Source of the DNA: Flavobacterium sp. | Lineage (GTDB): Bacteria; Bacteroidota; Bacteroidia; Flavobacteriales; Flavobacteriaceae | Reading direction: 5' to 3' | DNA: 21,344 nt | Assembly (NCBI RefSeq): GCF_030146175.1 | Contig: NZ_JASLCE010000061.1 | Coordinates: 1 to 21,344 of the forward strand | Shown: piece after piece, positions 1-7,942 of the stretch | How the letters are laid out: each line of letters starts with the position of its first letter | Position numbering within the stretch: the first letter of the stretch is position 1 | Made by a program: the position numbers and the translations under genes | Notes under the pieces: generated by a model | The model's database searches: none | What the model saw: the letters and a program-made list of their open reading frames with translations, nothing else | Told to the model about the DNA's origin: nothing

Positions 1-3000
1 TTAACTCGATAACATAGAAATACGTTCCGTCTGGTAGTTCGCTTCCACCTTTCGATTGTCCAAACCACTGGTTGGTATAGCCGGTTCCGAAAGTGTAAAC
101 CTCAGCTCCGTATCGGTTAAAGATACCTAGCTTTTCTACGTTAAATCCGGTTAAATCAAAAGTATCGTTTAATCCGTCGTTGTTTGGCGAAATACCTTTT
201 TGGATCTGACAGTATACCTGTTCAACAGTGTATGGTTGTTCTAAAGTACATCCCGAAGCCGTTGTTACTTTTACTCTGAATATAGCCGGAAGATTCGGTG
301 TATTTGAAGTAAAGTATTCCGATACGTTAAATGTCGGACTGTCGTTTCCTACTGTCGTTCCATTACTATTCGTCCATTGGAAATGCGCACTACTCAGATC
401 AAGATTGGTATCCGACGTTTGTACCGTCAATACAAATTGATTCGCAATACAGTCTCCGAAAATAGTAAACGTGAATGGCTCCTGTACGGTTACGGTCAAT
501 GTAGTCGTTTTAGCACATTGTCCGGCATCCGGTGTAAAGGTATAGGTTCCTGTTGCGGTATTGCTCACCGTTGCAGGTGACCAGGTTCCGGTGTATCCAT
601 CGATTGATGTCGTTGGTAATACCGGTGCTACACCACCTGAACAGATCGTAGGTACCGCTGCAAAACTTGGTTCCGGTGAAGGAATAACCGTGATGGTCAT
701 GGTTACCGGGCCACCACATTGTCCTGTTGTAGGTGTAAAGGTATACGTTCCCGTTGCGGTATTGCTCACTGTTGCCGGTGACCAGGTTCCGGCTACGCCT
801 TCGATAGACGTTGTTGGTAAACTTGGTGCGGTACTGCCTTCGCAGAATGGCGCAATCTGGTTAAAGCTTGGTTGAACACCCGGATTAACAGTAACATTTA
901 CCGTTGCTGTTGCGCTACATCCGTTGTGGTTGATGGTTACGGTATAGGCTCCCGATTGTGATACCGTGATCGTTCCGGTTGTATCCGGTAGTGGACCGTT
1001 AGTATCGTGTGTCCAGGAATATACGACATCAGCAGGATTGTAATTGGTTGGAGTTACTACAATCTGACCACTTTGACCGGAACATAATGTGAAATCCGGA
1101 GTAATCGTAAACTGAGGTGTAAGATCCTGAACAATTAGGTTAAATGTTACAATCGTATGACATCCGGTAGCGTTGTTTTCTACCCGAACATAGATCGTCT
1201 CCTGATACTGTATGGTATTGGTATAGGTTGTTGGCGCTGTAATTGGGTTAACATCGCCTTCAGCATCTGCTTGCGAATTATGGAATGTAATGGTATAATC
1301 CGCCGGATTCAGAGTACCTAAGATCGCACTATTATTTGTGGTAAGATCGAATGTTGCAAATCCGGAAGCGTCACATACGGTCATGTTAGCCGGTGTATTC
1401 GCTGCGATTTGATCATAAAATTCTACCGAAAGGGTATCCGATTGCGAACAGGTTGTTCCATTGTATAAGGCACTAACCGTATAATCTCCTGTTTGCGTCA
1501 CGGTTAATGATGGTCCGGTAGCACCTGGAATTACACCACCTGCTGCTGTCGACCATGTGAATGTGAAATCGGTTGGGTTTAATCCGGTGTCAATAGTATA
1601 GCTGTCACCATAACAAACCGCTGTTCCGTCTGCAATTAGTAAATCATCTCCAAGATCAACAGTACCAATGTTAAAACTTCCCGCTTTTAAGAATACGGCA
1701 GAGTCGAATTGGGTGTCGTTTCTATCGGCAATAACCAATTTGATATGATACGTCGTGTTTGGTGTTACAACCGATTGAGCTGTCATCACTACAGTTTGAC
1801 CATTAAAGTTGATCGAAGCATCTTCTTCGTACGGTTCGCCGTTATAGGCTCCGAAATATTGTGCATTTACCGAAGCACAGCCTGTATTGTAGGCATTGTC
1901 TCTAATTCGCGTTACCGAAATCGGATCGTTTGTTCCCGGTACGATAGCCAGGTTCGTAGTAGTTCCGTTGGAATCGGTTAGGAAAAACGCAAATGCATCG
2001 GAGAAATCACATTGATACATTCCATATTCTTCCGATGCAAACAGGAAGTCAAAGCTTAACTGGTTGGTAATCGGTACGAAATCAAATTCCAGAATTGTCG
2101 CATTGCGATAGATGTATAAATCCGGGTCAAATCCAAGATTCATGATATAGTTGAGTAATTGTGTATCACCCGGCCAGGAATTTGTACCATCATTCAGGGT
2201 ACTTGTATTTGGACCTTTGGCTTTTAAAGCATCACCTGTTGATAGGATAATTCCGCTTTCTAATGGGAAGTTGGATCCGTTACGGGTAAAGTAAGCGATA
2301 CCATTCGGGTTACCGAAGTTTGTTCCGGTAGACCAGGTAATGTTGCTGATCTGCGCACAGGTAGAGCCGATCAATACATCCTGTACCAGTTGTGGAACCG
2401 TATACTGTGTATTGTTGGTTGCAATTGGTGGTGGTGGTGTCGCAACACATAAGTCAAAAGTACTGGTCTGACCCGGTGTGGAAGTATAAGTGTACACACG
2501 GATATAATAGGTCTGACCTACCACTAAGTTTTCTGCAATACTCGTTTCCGGATCGCTACAGTACAATTGTGTTAAGTTGCCACAAGTACCGGAATAAACC
2601 GCATGGTACATATCGCTTGTGCTTCCGCTTAGGTTTAATAGCTTGATGGAATGACGCGTGTTGGTAGCGGTAAATTGATACCATACATCGTCATCGGCCG
2701 TTCCACCACAAGTGTTTGGTTGCGTCGAAGCTGTTGCGCCAACTACAGTACCCGGAGTGGTTAGGGTACATACTTGTGTGTCGTTTACCGGTGCCTGAGT
2801 AGCAGCACTACATTCGTCGTTAACCGGTTTGGTTGTGAATTTTTTACGGAAGGACCAGTTACTCTTATCTGTCGGACTACAAATAGCTCGGACAAATACG
2901 TCATAAGAGGTCGATGGCGTTAATGTTCCTTCCGGAATTGTGTATGGTTTTACCGAAGTTGTAATTACACCCGGTGGATTCGCTCCCGGTGCCGGATCTC

Positions 3001-5662
3001 CAGCCGGAATAATCACGATTTCCCATTGTGTTGCAGTTCCCACTTCGGTCCAGTCAATCATCGCACCGGTTTGGGTGATGTTGGTAATGGTTACAGCCGT
3101 AGGTCGCGGACAGGTTGGTGGTGGTCCACAGGTAACGGTTGCATCCCAACCCGGAGCGGTTACAATCCCGTCTGATTCGAATACAAAAGTAATACAGCCA
3201 CCTGGAACCGAAGATTCAAATGGTCCCGGAAGATTACCGTTTAAGTTTCCTGTAAAAACACCTATTGGTGTTCCGGTTGCGCTGCTGCCATCATAAACAG
3301 TAAGGAAATCGAATTGATTTTCAATGTTGAATTCATTAAACTCAATAGTAACAATATCGCCTGGATTTGCAGGGCAAATTGTAGTAGTGATGTTTGAGTT
3401 GTTACTGTAGTTGCCAGTTGCACCGCCGCTATCATAAAAATGATCCCCGGCACAATAATCCGGTAAGGTTCTTTGCGTTGCAGGTCCGGTCCAGTAACTG
3501 GAATCGGTAGGGCTACAAACAGCTCTTACATAAATATCATAGTTAGTATCCGATGATAACGAACCAATTACATGACTAGGATTGGTTGTTACGGTTATAA
3601 TGCCTGATGTTGGAGGCGTTGTGTTTGGAGAAGGCGAACCAGCCGGAAGTGCGATTACTTCCCATGTTGTAGCGGTTCCTGCTTCTGTCCATGCTGCCTG
3701 AATCGAGTTGGCAGTAGCTCCTGAAGCCGTTAAAGCCGTAGGCTGTGGACACGTTGGCGGTACACAGTCGGTTGGACCGGTAAATAATAGCGAATCCTGA
3801 GATCCTGTTCCCGGAGGTTTGGTATAGGCCGTTACGCCAAAAGGAGTGATTACGGTAAGGCCTACTTCGGTAGGGTAACTACCATCCGGATTCCAGTAAA
3901 CTTCATAGGGAATACCAGAACATAAAGGTACCTGTACGGTTACCGGATTGGTTCCGTCTGTTGCAGCCGGTCCGGTTAATGTCGCAATTACAACACCGTT
4001 TTGACGGATGTCGATCGTATTGCCATTCCATCCGTCACCGTAAGAATCCCTCATTACAAAAGAGAAGTTACAGGCATTATTACATAACGGTAATTGAAAT
4101 GGTTTAGGCCCTGACCATTGGCTATAGGAGCCATCCGGACATTTTGCCCGTACATAATATTCATAGTTTGTACCGGCTGTTAAAGCAGCGCCGGCAAAAG
4201 TTGTGGTTGCATTAAACGGTAAAGCCGTTACGGTTGTTCCGGCCCCGGCTGGAACGCCTGCTCCCGGTGCTTGTACAACAACCTGCCATTCGGTAGCACC
4301 GCTTGGGTTACCCCAGGTTAAATCGGCAGAGGTCATATTTAATGTTCCTACCGCTAATGCCGTTGGTGGCGGACAGGTTACCTGTTGAATAACCAACGTA
4401 TACGCTGTTGTTTGCGGAGATGCATTTGTAGAAATTAGGAAATAGTAGGTCGTACCTGTGGTAACCGGGAAGTTTGGTATATTTCGGATATTGGAGGTTG
4501 AATTCCCCACACCGGCCAAACAGCTGGTACCAATATTAGCACAGTTGTCATATACGAAAATACCCGAATAGGTAGCCGTTGGTGTCATTGAAATATCGAT
4601 CATACCGGTGAATGTTGCCGTGTAAGCATAAACAACATCGTTACCGGTCAGGTAGTTGCCGGTTGCGCCACAACCCGTAGTACCCTGATCTCCTGAAATA
4701 TGATTTCCATAATTCGTCGTATCATCAGTAGTGGAATACGGTAATGAGTTGATCATTATTGGTGCCGCACAAGTTTGTCCTAAAGATACGGTTGTAAAAT
4801 AGAACGGTCCGGCCCAGTTACTTGGAATACCACCGGTACAAATAGAGCGCACTCGATATTGGTATACCGTTCCTGGTGTTAGATTTTGTGCGGTATACGG
4901 ATTGGAATTAATGATTGTTCCTGTTCCGGTAAAACCGCCTGTAGAAGGGATTACTTCAATTTCCCATTGGGTCGATCCGCTTGGATTGTCCCACGAAAGT
5001 ACTGCCGTATCGGTAGTAACCGTACCGGTAATACCGTTTGCAGGATCCAGACATTGTTGTACCAGATTGATATCGTCAATTAGAAAACGATCACCATCTG
5101 CTGAGGCACCGTTTTGGGTGTGCACTCTCACAAAGGCGATATAGACCTGTTGATTTGCCGGAACTAAATTGTTAAAGTTTACTACTTGTTCTACATAAGT
5201 ACCCGGTGTAGGCGATATCGCTGTTTCCGATAGTTCGATGATTTGTGTTGTAAATGTAGATAAGTCCGTTTGAGAAGTTGTAGAAACTCGGATCTGTAGT
5301 TTGGATCCCTGATCGCCGGCGCGACCATGTTGTGCATAAAAACGTAATTGTCCATTAGCGGGGGCGGTAACTAATGGTGAAATCAGCCAGTCTTCTTCGG
5401 TATTGCCATTTCCGATGTTGACCCGTTCGACCATGGCTCCATAGTTCCCGGTGTGTGGTGGCGAAGTTGTGGAATTCAATGGGGTTCGAATCCACAGGTT
5501 TGCATTGGCGGGTCCCATTCCTATGCCGTTATGAGATATAACCCAGGTTCCTCCGGGGCCTGATGGTGGGAAAGCAGTGCCTTCAAATCCTTCAGGAAAT
5601 ACTTGGGAGAAACCCACAAAACTCAATAATGACATAAAAATTAGTAGTGTAATTTTTTTCAT
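1..5662 (-). CDS. Giant T9SS-exported multidomain adhesin-like protein, C-terminus cut by window edge
   Basis: The frame is open from ATG (5660-5662) to base 1, giving 1887 codons; the TTA at 1-3 reads as a stop only in another frame. Residues 1-20 (MKKITLLIFMSLLSFVGFSQ) are a signal peptide. Approximate domains in order: cleaved-adhesin/choice-of-anchor J 22-200; fibronectin III repeats starting near 203, 427, 632 and 849, each opening with a C-x-x-P-T/A-type motif; a CUB-like domain 732-845 (DFLTVYDG); a choice-of-anchor L domain 1080-1340 (FLFASEEYG); Ig/PKD-like modules 1337-1600; two similar 67-residue modules near 1597-1725; and a gliding-motility C-terminal (CHU_C, type B sorting) domain from about 1820 (GISPNNDGLNDTF, LPDGTYFYV). 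That sorting domain normally ends 10-20 residues later, so little is missing. By family knowledge the product is exported across the outer membrane by T9SS and held at the surface or released. Adhesion is inferred. A weak -7-like CAAATTTG lies at 5711-5718. Confidence 0.9.
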   Translation of the reverse strand, partial: MKKITLLIFMSLLSFVGFSQVFPEGFEGTAFPPSGPGGTWVISHNGIGMGPANANLWIRTPLNSTTSPPHTGNYGAMVERVNIGNGNTEEDWLISPLVTAPANGQLRFYAQHGRAGDQGSKLQIRVSTTSQTDLSTFTTQIIELSETAISPTPGTYVEQVVNFNNLVPANQQVYIAFVRVHTQNGASADGDRFLIDDINLVQQCLDPANGITGTVTTDTAVLSWDNPSGSTQWEIEVIPSTGGFTGTGTIINSNPYTAQNLTPGTVYQYRVRSICTGGIPSNWAGPFYFTTVSLGQTCAAPIMINSLPYSTTDDTTNYGNHISGDQGTTGCGATGNYLTGNDVVYAYTATFTGMIDISMTPTATYSGIFVYDNCANIGTSCLAGVGNSTSNIRNIPNFPVTTGTTYYFLISTNASPQTTAYTLVIQQVTCPPPTALAVGTLNMTSADLTWGNPSGATEWQVVVQAPGAGVPAGAGTTVTALPFNATTTFAGAALTAGTNYEYYVRAKCPDGSYSQWSGPKPFQLPLCNNACNFSFVMRDSYGDGWNGNTIDIRQNGVVIATLTGPAATDGTNPVTVQVPLCSGIPYEVYWNPDGSYPTEVGLTVITPFGVTAYTKPPGTGSQDSLLFTGPTDCVPPTCPQPTALTASGATANSIQAAWTEAGTATTWEVIALPAGSPSPNTTPPTSGIITVTTNPSHVIGSLSSDTNYDIYVRAVCSPTDSSYWTGPATQRTLPDYCAGDHFYDSGGATGNYSNNSNITTTICPANPGDIVTIEFNEFNIENQFDFLTVYDGSSATGTPIGVFTGNLNGNLPGPFESSVPGGCITFVFESDGIVTAPGWDATVTCGPPPTCPRPTAVTITNITQTGAMIDWTEVGTATQWEIVIIPAGDPAPGANPPGVITTSVKPYTIPEGTLTPSTSYDVFVRAICSPTDKSNWSFRKKFTTKPVNDECSAATQAPVNDTQVCTLTTPGTVVGATASTQPNTCGGTADDDVWYQFTATNTRHSIKLLNLSGSTSDMYHAVYSGTCGNLTQLYCSDPETSIAENLVVGQTYYIRVYTYTSTPGQTSTFDLCVATPPPPIATNNTQYTVPQLVQDVLIGSTCAQISNITWSTGTNFGNPNGIAYFTRNGSNFPLESGIILSTGDALKAKGPNTSTLNDGTNSWPGDTQLLNYIMNLGFDPDLYIYRNATILEFDFVPITNQLSFDFLFASEEYGMYQCDFSDAFAFFLTDSNGTTTNLAIVPGTNDPISVTRIRDNAYNTGCASVNAQYFGAYNGEPYEEDASINFNGQTVVMTAQSVVTPNTTYHIKLVIADRNDTQFDSAVFLKAGSFNIGTVDLGDDLLIADGTAVCYGDSYTIDTGLNPTDFTFTWSTAAGGVIPGATGPSLTVTQTGDYTVSALYNGTTCSQSDTLSVEFYDQIAANTPANMTVCDASGFATFDLTTNNSAILGTLNPADYTITFHNSQADAEGDVNPITAPTTYTNTIQYQETIYVRVENNATGCHTIVTFNLIVQDLTPQFTITPDFTLCSGQSGQIVVTPTNYNPADVVYSWTHDTNGPLPDTTGTITVSQSGAYTVTINHNGCSATATVNVTVNPGVQPSFNQIAPFCEGSTAPSLPTTSIEGVAGTWSPATVSNTATGTYTFTPTTGQCGGPVTMTITVIPSPEPSFAAVPTICSGGVAPVLPTTSIDGYTGTWSPATVSNTATGTYTFTPDAGQCAKTTTLTVTVQEPFTFTIFGDCIANQFVLTVQTSDTNLDLSSAHFQWTNSNGTTVGNDSPTFNVSEYFTSNTPNLPAIFRVKVTTASGCTLEQPYTVEQVYCQIQKGISPNNDGLNDTFDLTGFNVEKLGIFNRYGAEVYTFGTGYTNQWFGQSKGGSELPDGTYFYVIEL
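496..895 (-). repeat. Two tandem 67-residue Ig/PKD-like modules within the adhesin gene
   Basis: Two adjacent blocks about 201 bases apart (for example 532-540 against 733-741) encode near-copies. Both contain the segment TWSPATVSNTATGTYTFTP, followed by a Cys-containing turn. The DNA is also clearly similar, which points to internal tandem duplication within the stalk of the surface protein. Confidence 0.75.
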
Positions 5663-6042
5663 AATTTAATTTATTGTGAATTTTGGTATTAATATTTTTT
5701 AAATGTAAAGCAAATTTGATTAAAAAATTACGCTAATGTTAAAAATAACAAAATATTGTTTTTTATGTATGTTTTGTTACAAAAAAATAAAAGTGTTGTT
5801 TTTTTTAGTCTTTGCAGTCGATTTTTAAGTATTATAATTGAAAAGACCTGTTTTTTCAAGGGGTGGCGTTTTATTTGTGTTCCGTGATAAATGTTGGAAA
5901 AACGATACGGTTTTGTGTTTTTATAAAATTCCGATAGGGAAGCAGATCCAATACACCAAGCCAAACAAATGATTGACCAAGTCTTAAAAAAAGGAAAAGC
6001 GGGAGGGCTTAATTTAGTCGCTGTACAATAAAAAGATTCATT
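5663..6042. other. 380-base AT-rich gap between divergent genes
   Basis: This gap separates the start of the adhesin gene (minus) from the start of the Asp-box protein gene (plus), so promoters for both should lie here. It is rich in A and T runs. Visible items are a CAAATTTG at 5711-5718 that only weakly resembles a minus-strand -7 element, the word GTCTTTGCAGT at 5808-5818 that recurs in the 10286-10891 gap, and a short open coding tail at 5927-6031 annotated separately. The open frame on the minus strand at 5728-5964 looks like chance: its product is Lys/Phe/Ile rich without a recognisable motif. Confidence 0.6.
5927..6031 (+). pseudogene. Possible orphan C-terminal coding tail or very small ORF
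   Basis: An open frame without a start at its head runs from just after a TAA at 5924-5926 to a TAA at 6029-6031. It contains AKQMIDQVLKKGKAGGLNLV and has the composition of a normal protein end, unlike the AT-rich bases before it. The only in-frame ATG is at 5969, which would give just 20 residues. It could be the remnant of a gene whose 5' part was lost when neighbouring DNA was rearranged, or coincidence. I do not recognise the family. It ends 11 bases before the next gene. Confidence 0.3.
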
Positions 6043-7869
6043 ATGTTACACCGCTACTTTTTGTTTTTCGCCTTTTTTATACTATCCACGATTGCCAAAG
6101 CACAACCGGGATGGCGGGATTTTACAACGCGTTATTATTATACGATTTTAGATCGGGAAGGCAATGAAATTTCGTTTGTGAAAAACAAATCCTATCATAT
6201 CATCATCGACAGTGTGCAGTACCGGTCGCCAGCTATTCCAAACGATTCCCTTCGGCCGGTTAAACCCTATCAACGGGAGGGATTTGATAATTATATCCGG
6301 ATAAATGACTTTTCACTTCGGATTCCTCAGGGAAAGTACAACAGTTATGTTCCTCTGGAAATCAAAATTATTCACCAAAGGGATACGATGTACCTCAACC
6401 AGACGACCGGAATGGGAAGCGGGTTTTCGGAACGATTGCGGATTAATGGACAAAAAGATAGCGAAGACACAAAACCGGCTTCGGATTATACCTTACAGTT
6501 TATTGGTGGACACTATTATTTTCCGAATTGGGCGAAAACCTTATGGGGCAACAAACCTGATTTTATCGGAAAAGTAACACTGGAAAATTTTGAACAACGT
6601 CATTTTTGTATTCCTAAAACGTTATACGATTCGCTGGCATTACGGAAAGTAGACCATACAATCCGCGATCGGATAACGAAGCGCGCCGATGATTGTGTAG
6701 TACAGAATTTTATACAGGGTTATTTTTTGCTTGAAAAACGAATCGAACCGACACGATTCCACAATTCGGCTTTACCTTTTAAAGAACCCTATTGGGATGA
6801 TGCGCTTAATCCGACAAGAGATAAAGATGTTTTTTTCGGACGGATACGCTATAGTAAAGATTCGCTCAATGAAAGTAATTGGAAATATGTGTTTTCACTT
6901 TATAACAAACGGGAGAATTCCATTCGGCATTGGTTTCCGGTAAAAGATATCCACTTGTTTAGCAGTGGCTATTTATATAAAAATCCATTTAATGGTATAA
7001 TCTATCAGGAAGTGTGGCATATGGATAAGCAACAGACAACCCAAAAAGGCTATATTCCGCCCAGACGACAAGTGTATCAATCGGATGACGAAGGACAGAC
7101 ATGGAATGAAAGCCCAGAAATGACCAAAACTTTTGTGAAACACGATCTGGAGCATATTGAATTTCTGGATACCGATTTTGCAGTTGGTTACGGACGAAAA
7201 GAAGTGCAACATAAAACAAGAAAATACACCATTAACCGGGTAACCTATTACCTTTTAAAAAATGGAAAAGCAGTCGACTCAATACAAATGGCAACCGATT
7301 TCTATGAGGCTATTAATTATCTGGAACGCCATAATCACAGTTGGTTTGCGGTGAAAGACGCCATGGTGTTAGGAACCTGGAATTATAATTTTAGCGGATA
7401 TTCCAAAAAAACGCACTTTCAGATTGTCCTTTTCAAAAATCAGAACGACTGGCAATTTAGAGTAGAAGAAATACAAGATTCTCGTTCTCCGTTCTTCGGT
7501 TCTGTAAAGAGGAACGAAGATATTTTTATAGGATATCATAATTTTCTCTTGATCAACAAAAAAGAACTGCGGTTTAAAAATGACTCCGGAACCTTGCGAT
7601 TAAAAAATCAAATTGCCGATCATCCATGGAATTCCGGTGTTTTTATTCTTGAAAATGACTATCAGATTTACCTGTTGGATAACACCAATGGCTTTACCTA
7701 TTTTTCCTTCGATCGTGGCAGGTCATGGTATATCTATCCGAAACCATTGGAACAACGGTCGGAGTATCAGTTTTTGGAAATTGATGACCAAGGTGTGATT
7801 TCGTTTTTTAATCCTTCAAAACTCTATAAAGCATTTTACAGTTTGGTACCAAAACCCTGGTGGGAATAA
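6043..7869 (+). CDS. Exported protein of unknown function with two Asp-box (BNR-like) motifs
   Basis: The product is 608 residues. It starts with a signal peptide (MLHRYFLFFAFFILSTIAKA, cleavage near AKA-Q), so it should be periplasmic, outer-membrane-associated or secreted. No lipobox cysteine and no T9SS C-terminal sorting domain are visible. Two Asp-box motifs, S-x-D-x-G-x-x-W in form, are seen: SDDEGQTW near residue 347 and SFDRGRSW near residue 554. Asp-boxes mark beta-propeller blades in sialidases and BNR-repeat proteins, but only two are evident and I see no sialidase catalytic pattern, so an enzymatic role is not supported. The protein is rich in Tyr, Trp and Phe. It stands alone on the plus strand, divergent from the adhesin gene and convergent with the tape measure gene. 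Membership of the injection-system locus is not indicated. Confidence 0.8.
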   Translation: MLHRYFLFFAFFILSTIAKAQPGWRDFTTRYYYTILDREGNEISFVKNKSYHIIIDSVQYRSPAIPNDSLRPVKPYQREGFDNYIRINDFSLRIPQGKYNSYVPLEIKIIHQRDTMYLNQTTGMGSGFSERLRINGQKDSEDTKPASDYTLQFIGGHYYFPNWAKTLWGNKPDFIGKVTLENFEQRHFCIPKTLYDSLALRKVDHTIRDRITKRADDCVVQNFIQGYFLLEKRIEPTRFHNSALPFKEPYWDDALNPTRDKDVFFGRIRYSKDSLNESNWKYVFSLYNKRENSIRHWFPVKDIHLFSSGYLYKNPFNGIIYQEVWHMDKQQTTQKGYIPPRRQVYQSDDEGQTWNESPEMTKTFVKHDLEHIEFLDTDFAVGYGRKEVQHKTRKYTINRVTYYLLKNGKAVDSIQMATDFYEAINYLERHNHSWFAVKDAMVLGTWNYNFSGYSKKTHFQIVLFKNQNDWQFRVEEIQDSRSPFFGSVKRNEDIFIGYHNFLLINKKELRFKNDSGTLRLKNQIADHPWNSGVFILENDYQIYLLDNTNGFTYFSFDRGRSWYIYPKPLEQRSEYQFLEIDDQGVISFFNPSKLYKAFYSLVPKPWWE

Positions 7870-7877
7870 TTGTGATC

Positions 7878-7923
7878 ATAACACATAAAAGCGACAACAC
7901 AGGTTGCGACTTTTGTGTGTTAT
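7878..7923. terminator. Strong hairpin between convergent genes, probable bidirectional terminator
   Basis: ATAACACATAAAAG (7878-7891) pairs with CTTTTGTGTGTTAT (7910-7923) over 14 positions with a single G-U-type pair, and an inner CAAC/GTTG closes the loop. It lies exactly between the stop codons of two convergent genes (7869 on plus, 7943 on minus). The T-tract after it is weak on both sides, so intrinsic termination is likely but not certain. Confidence 0.65.
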
Positions 7924-7942
7924 TGCCTTTTAAAATAAACGA

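Noticed and set aside
1..3. TTA at the left edge read as a minus-strand stop codon
   Set aside because: It is out of frame with the ATG at 5660-5662; the true frame reads Leu at 2-4 and continues past the edge, as expected for an incomplete sorting domain.
561..875. Plus-strand 104-codon frame, with others at 2940-3296 and 4203-4388
   Set aside because: They lie antisense inside the continuous adhesin frame and encode Val/Pro/Gly-rich sequence mirrored from its repeats.
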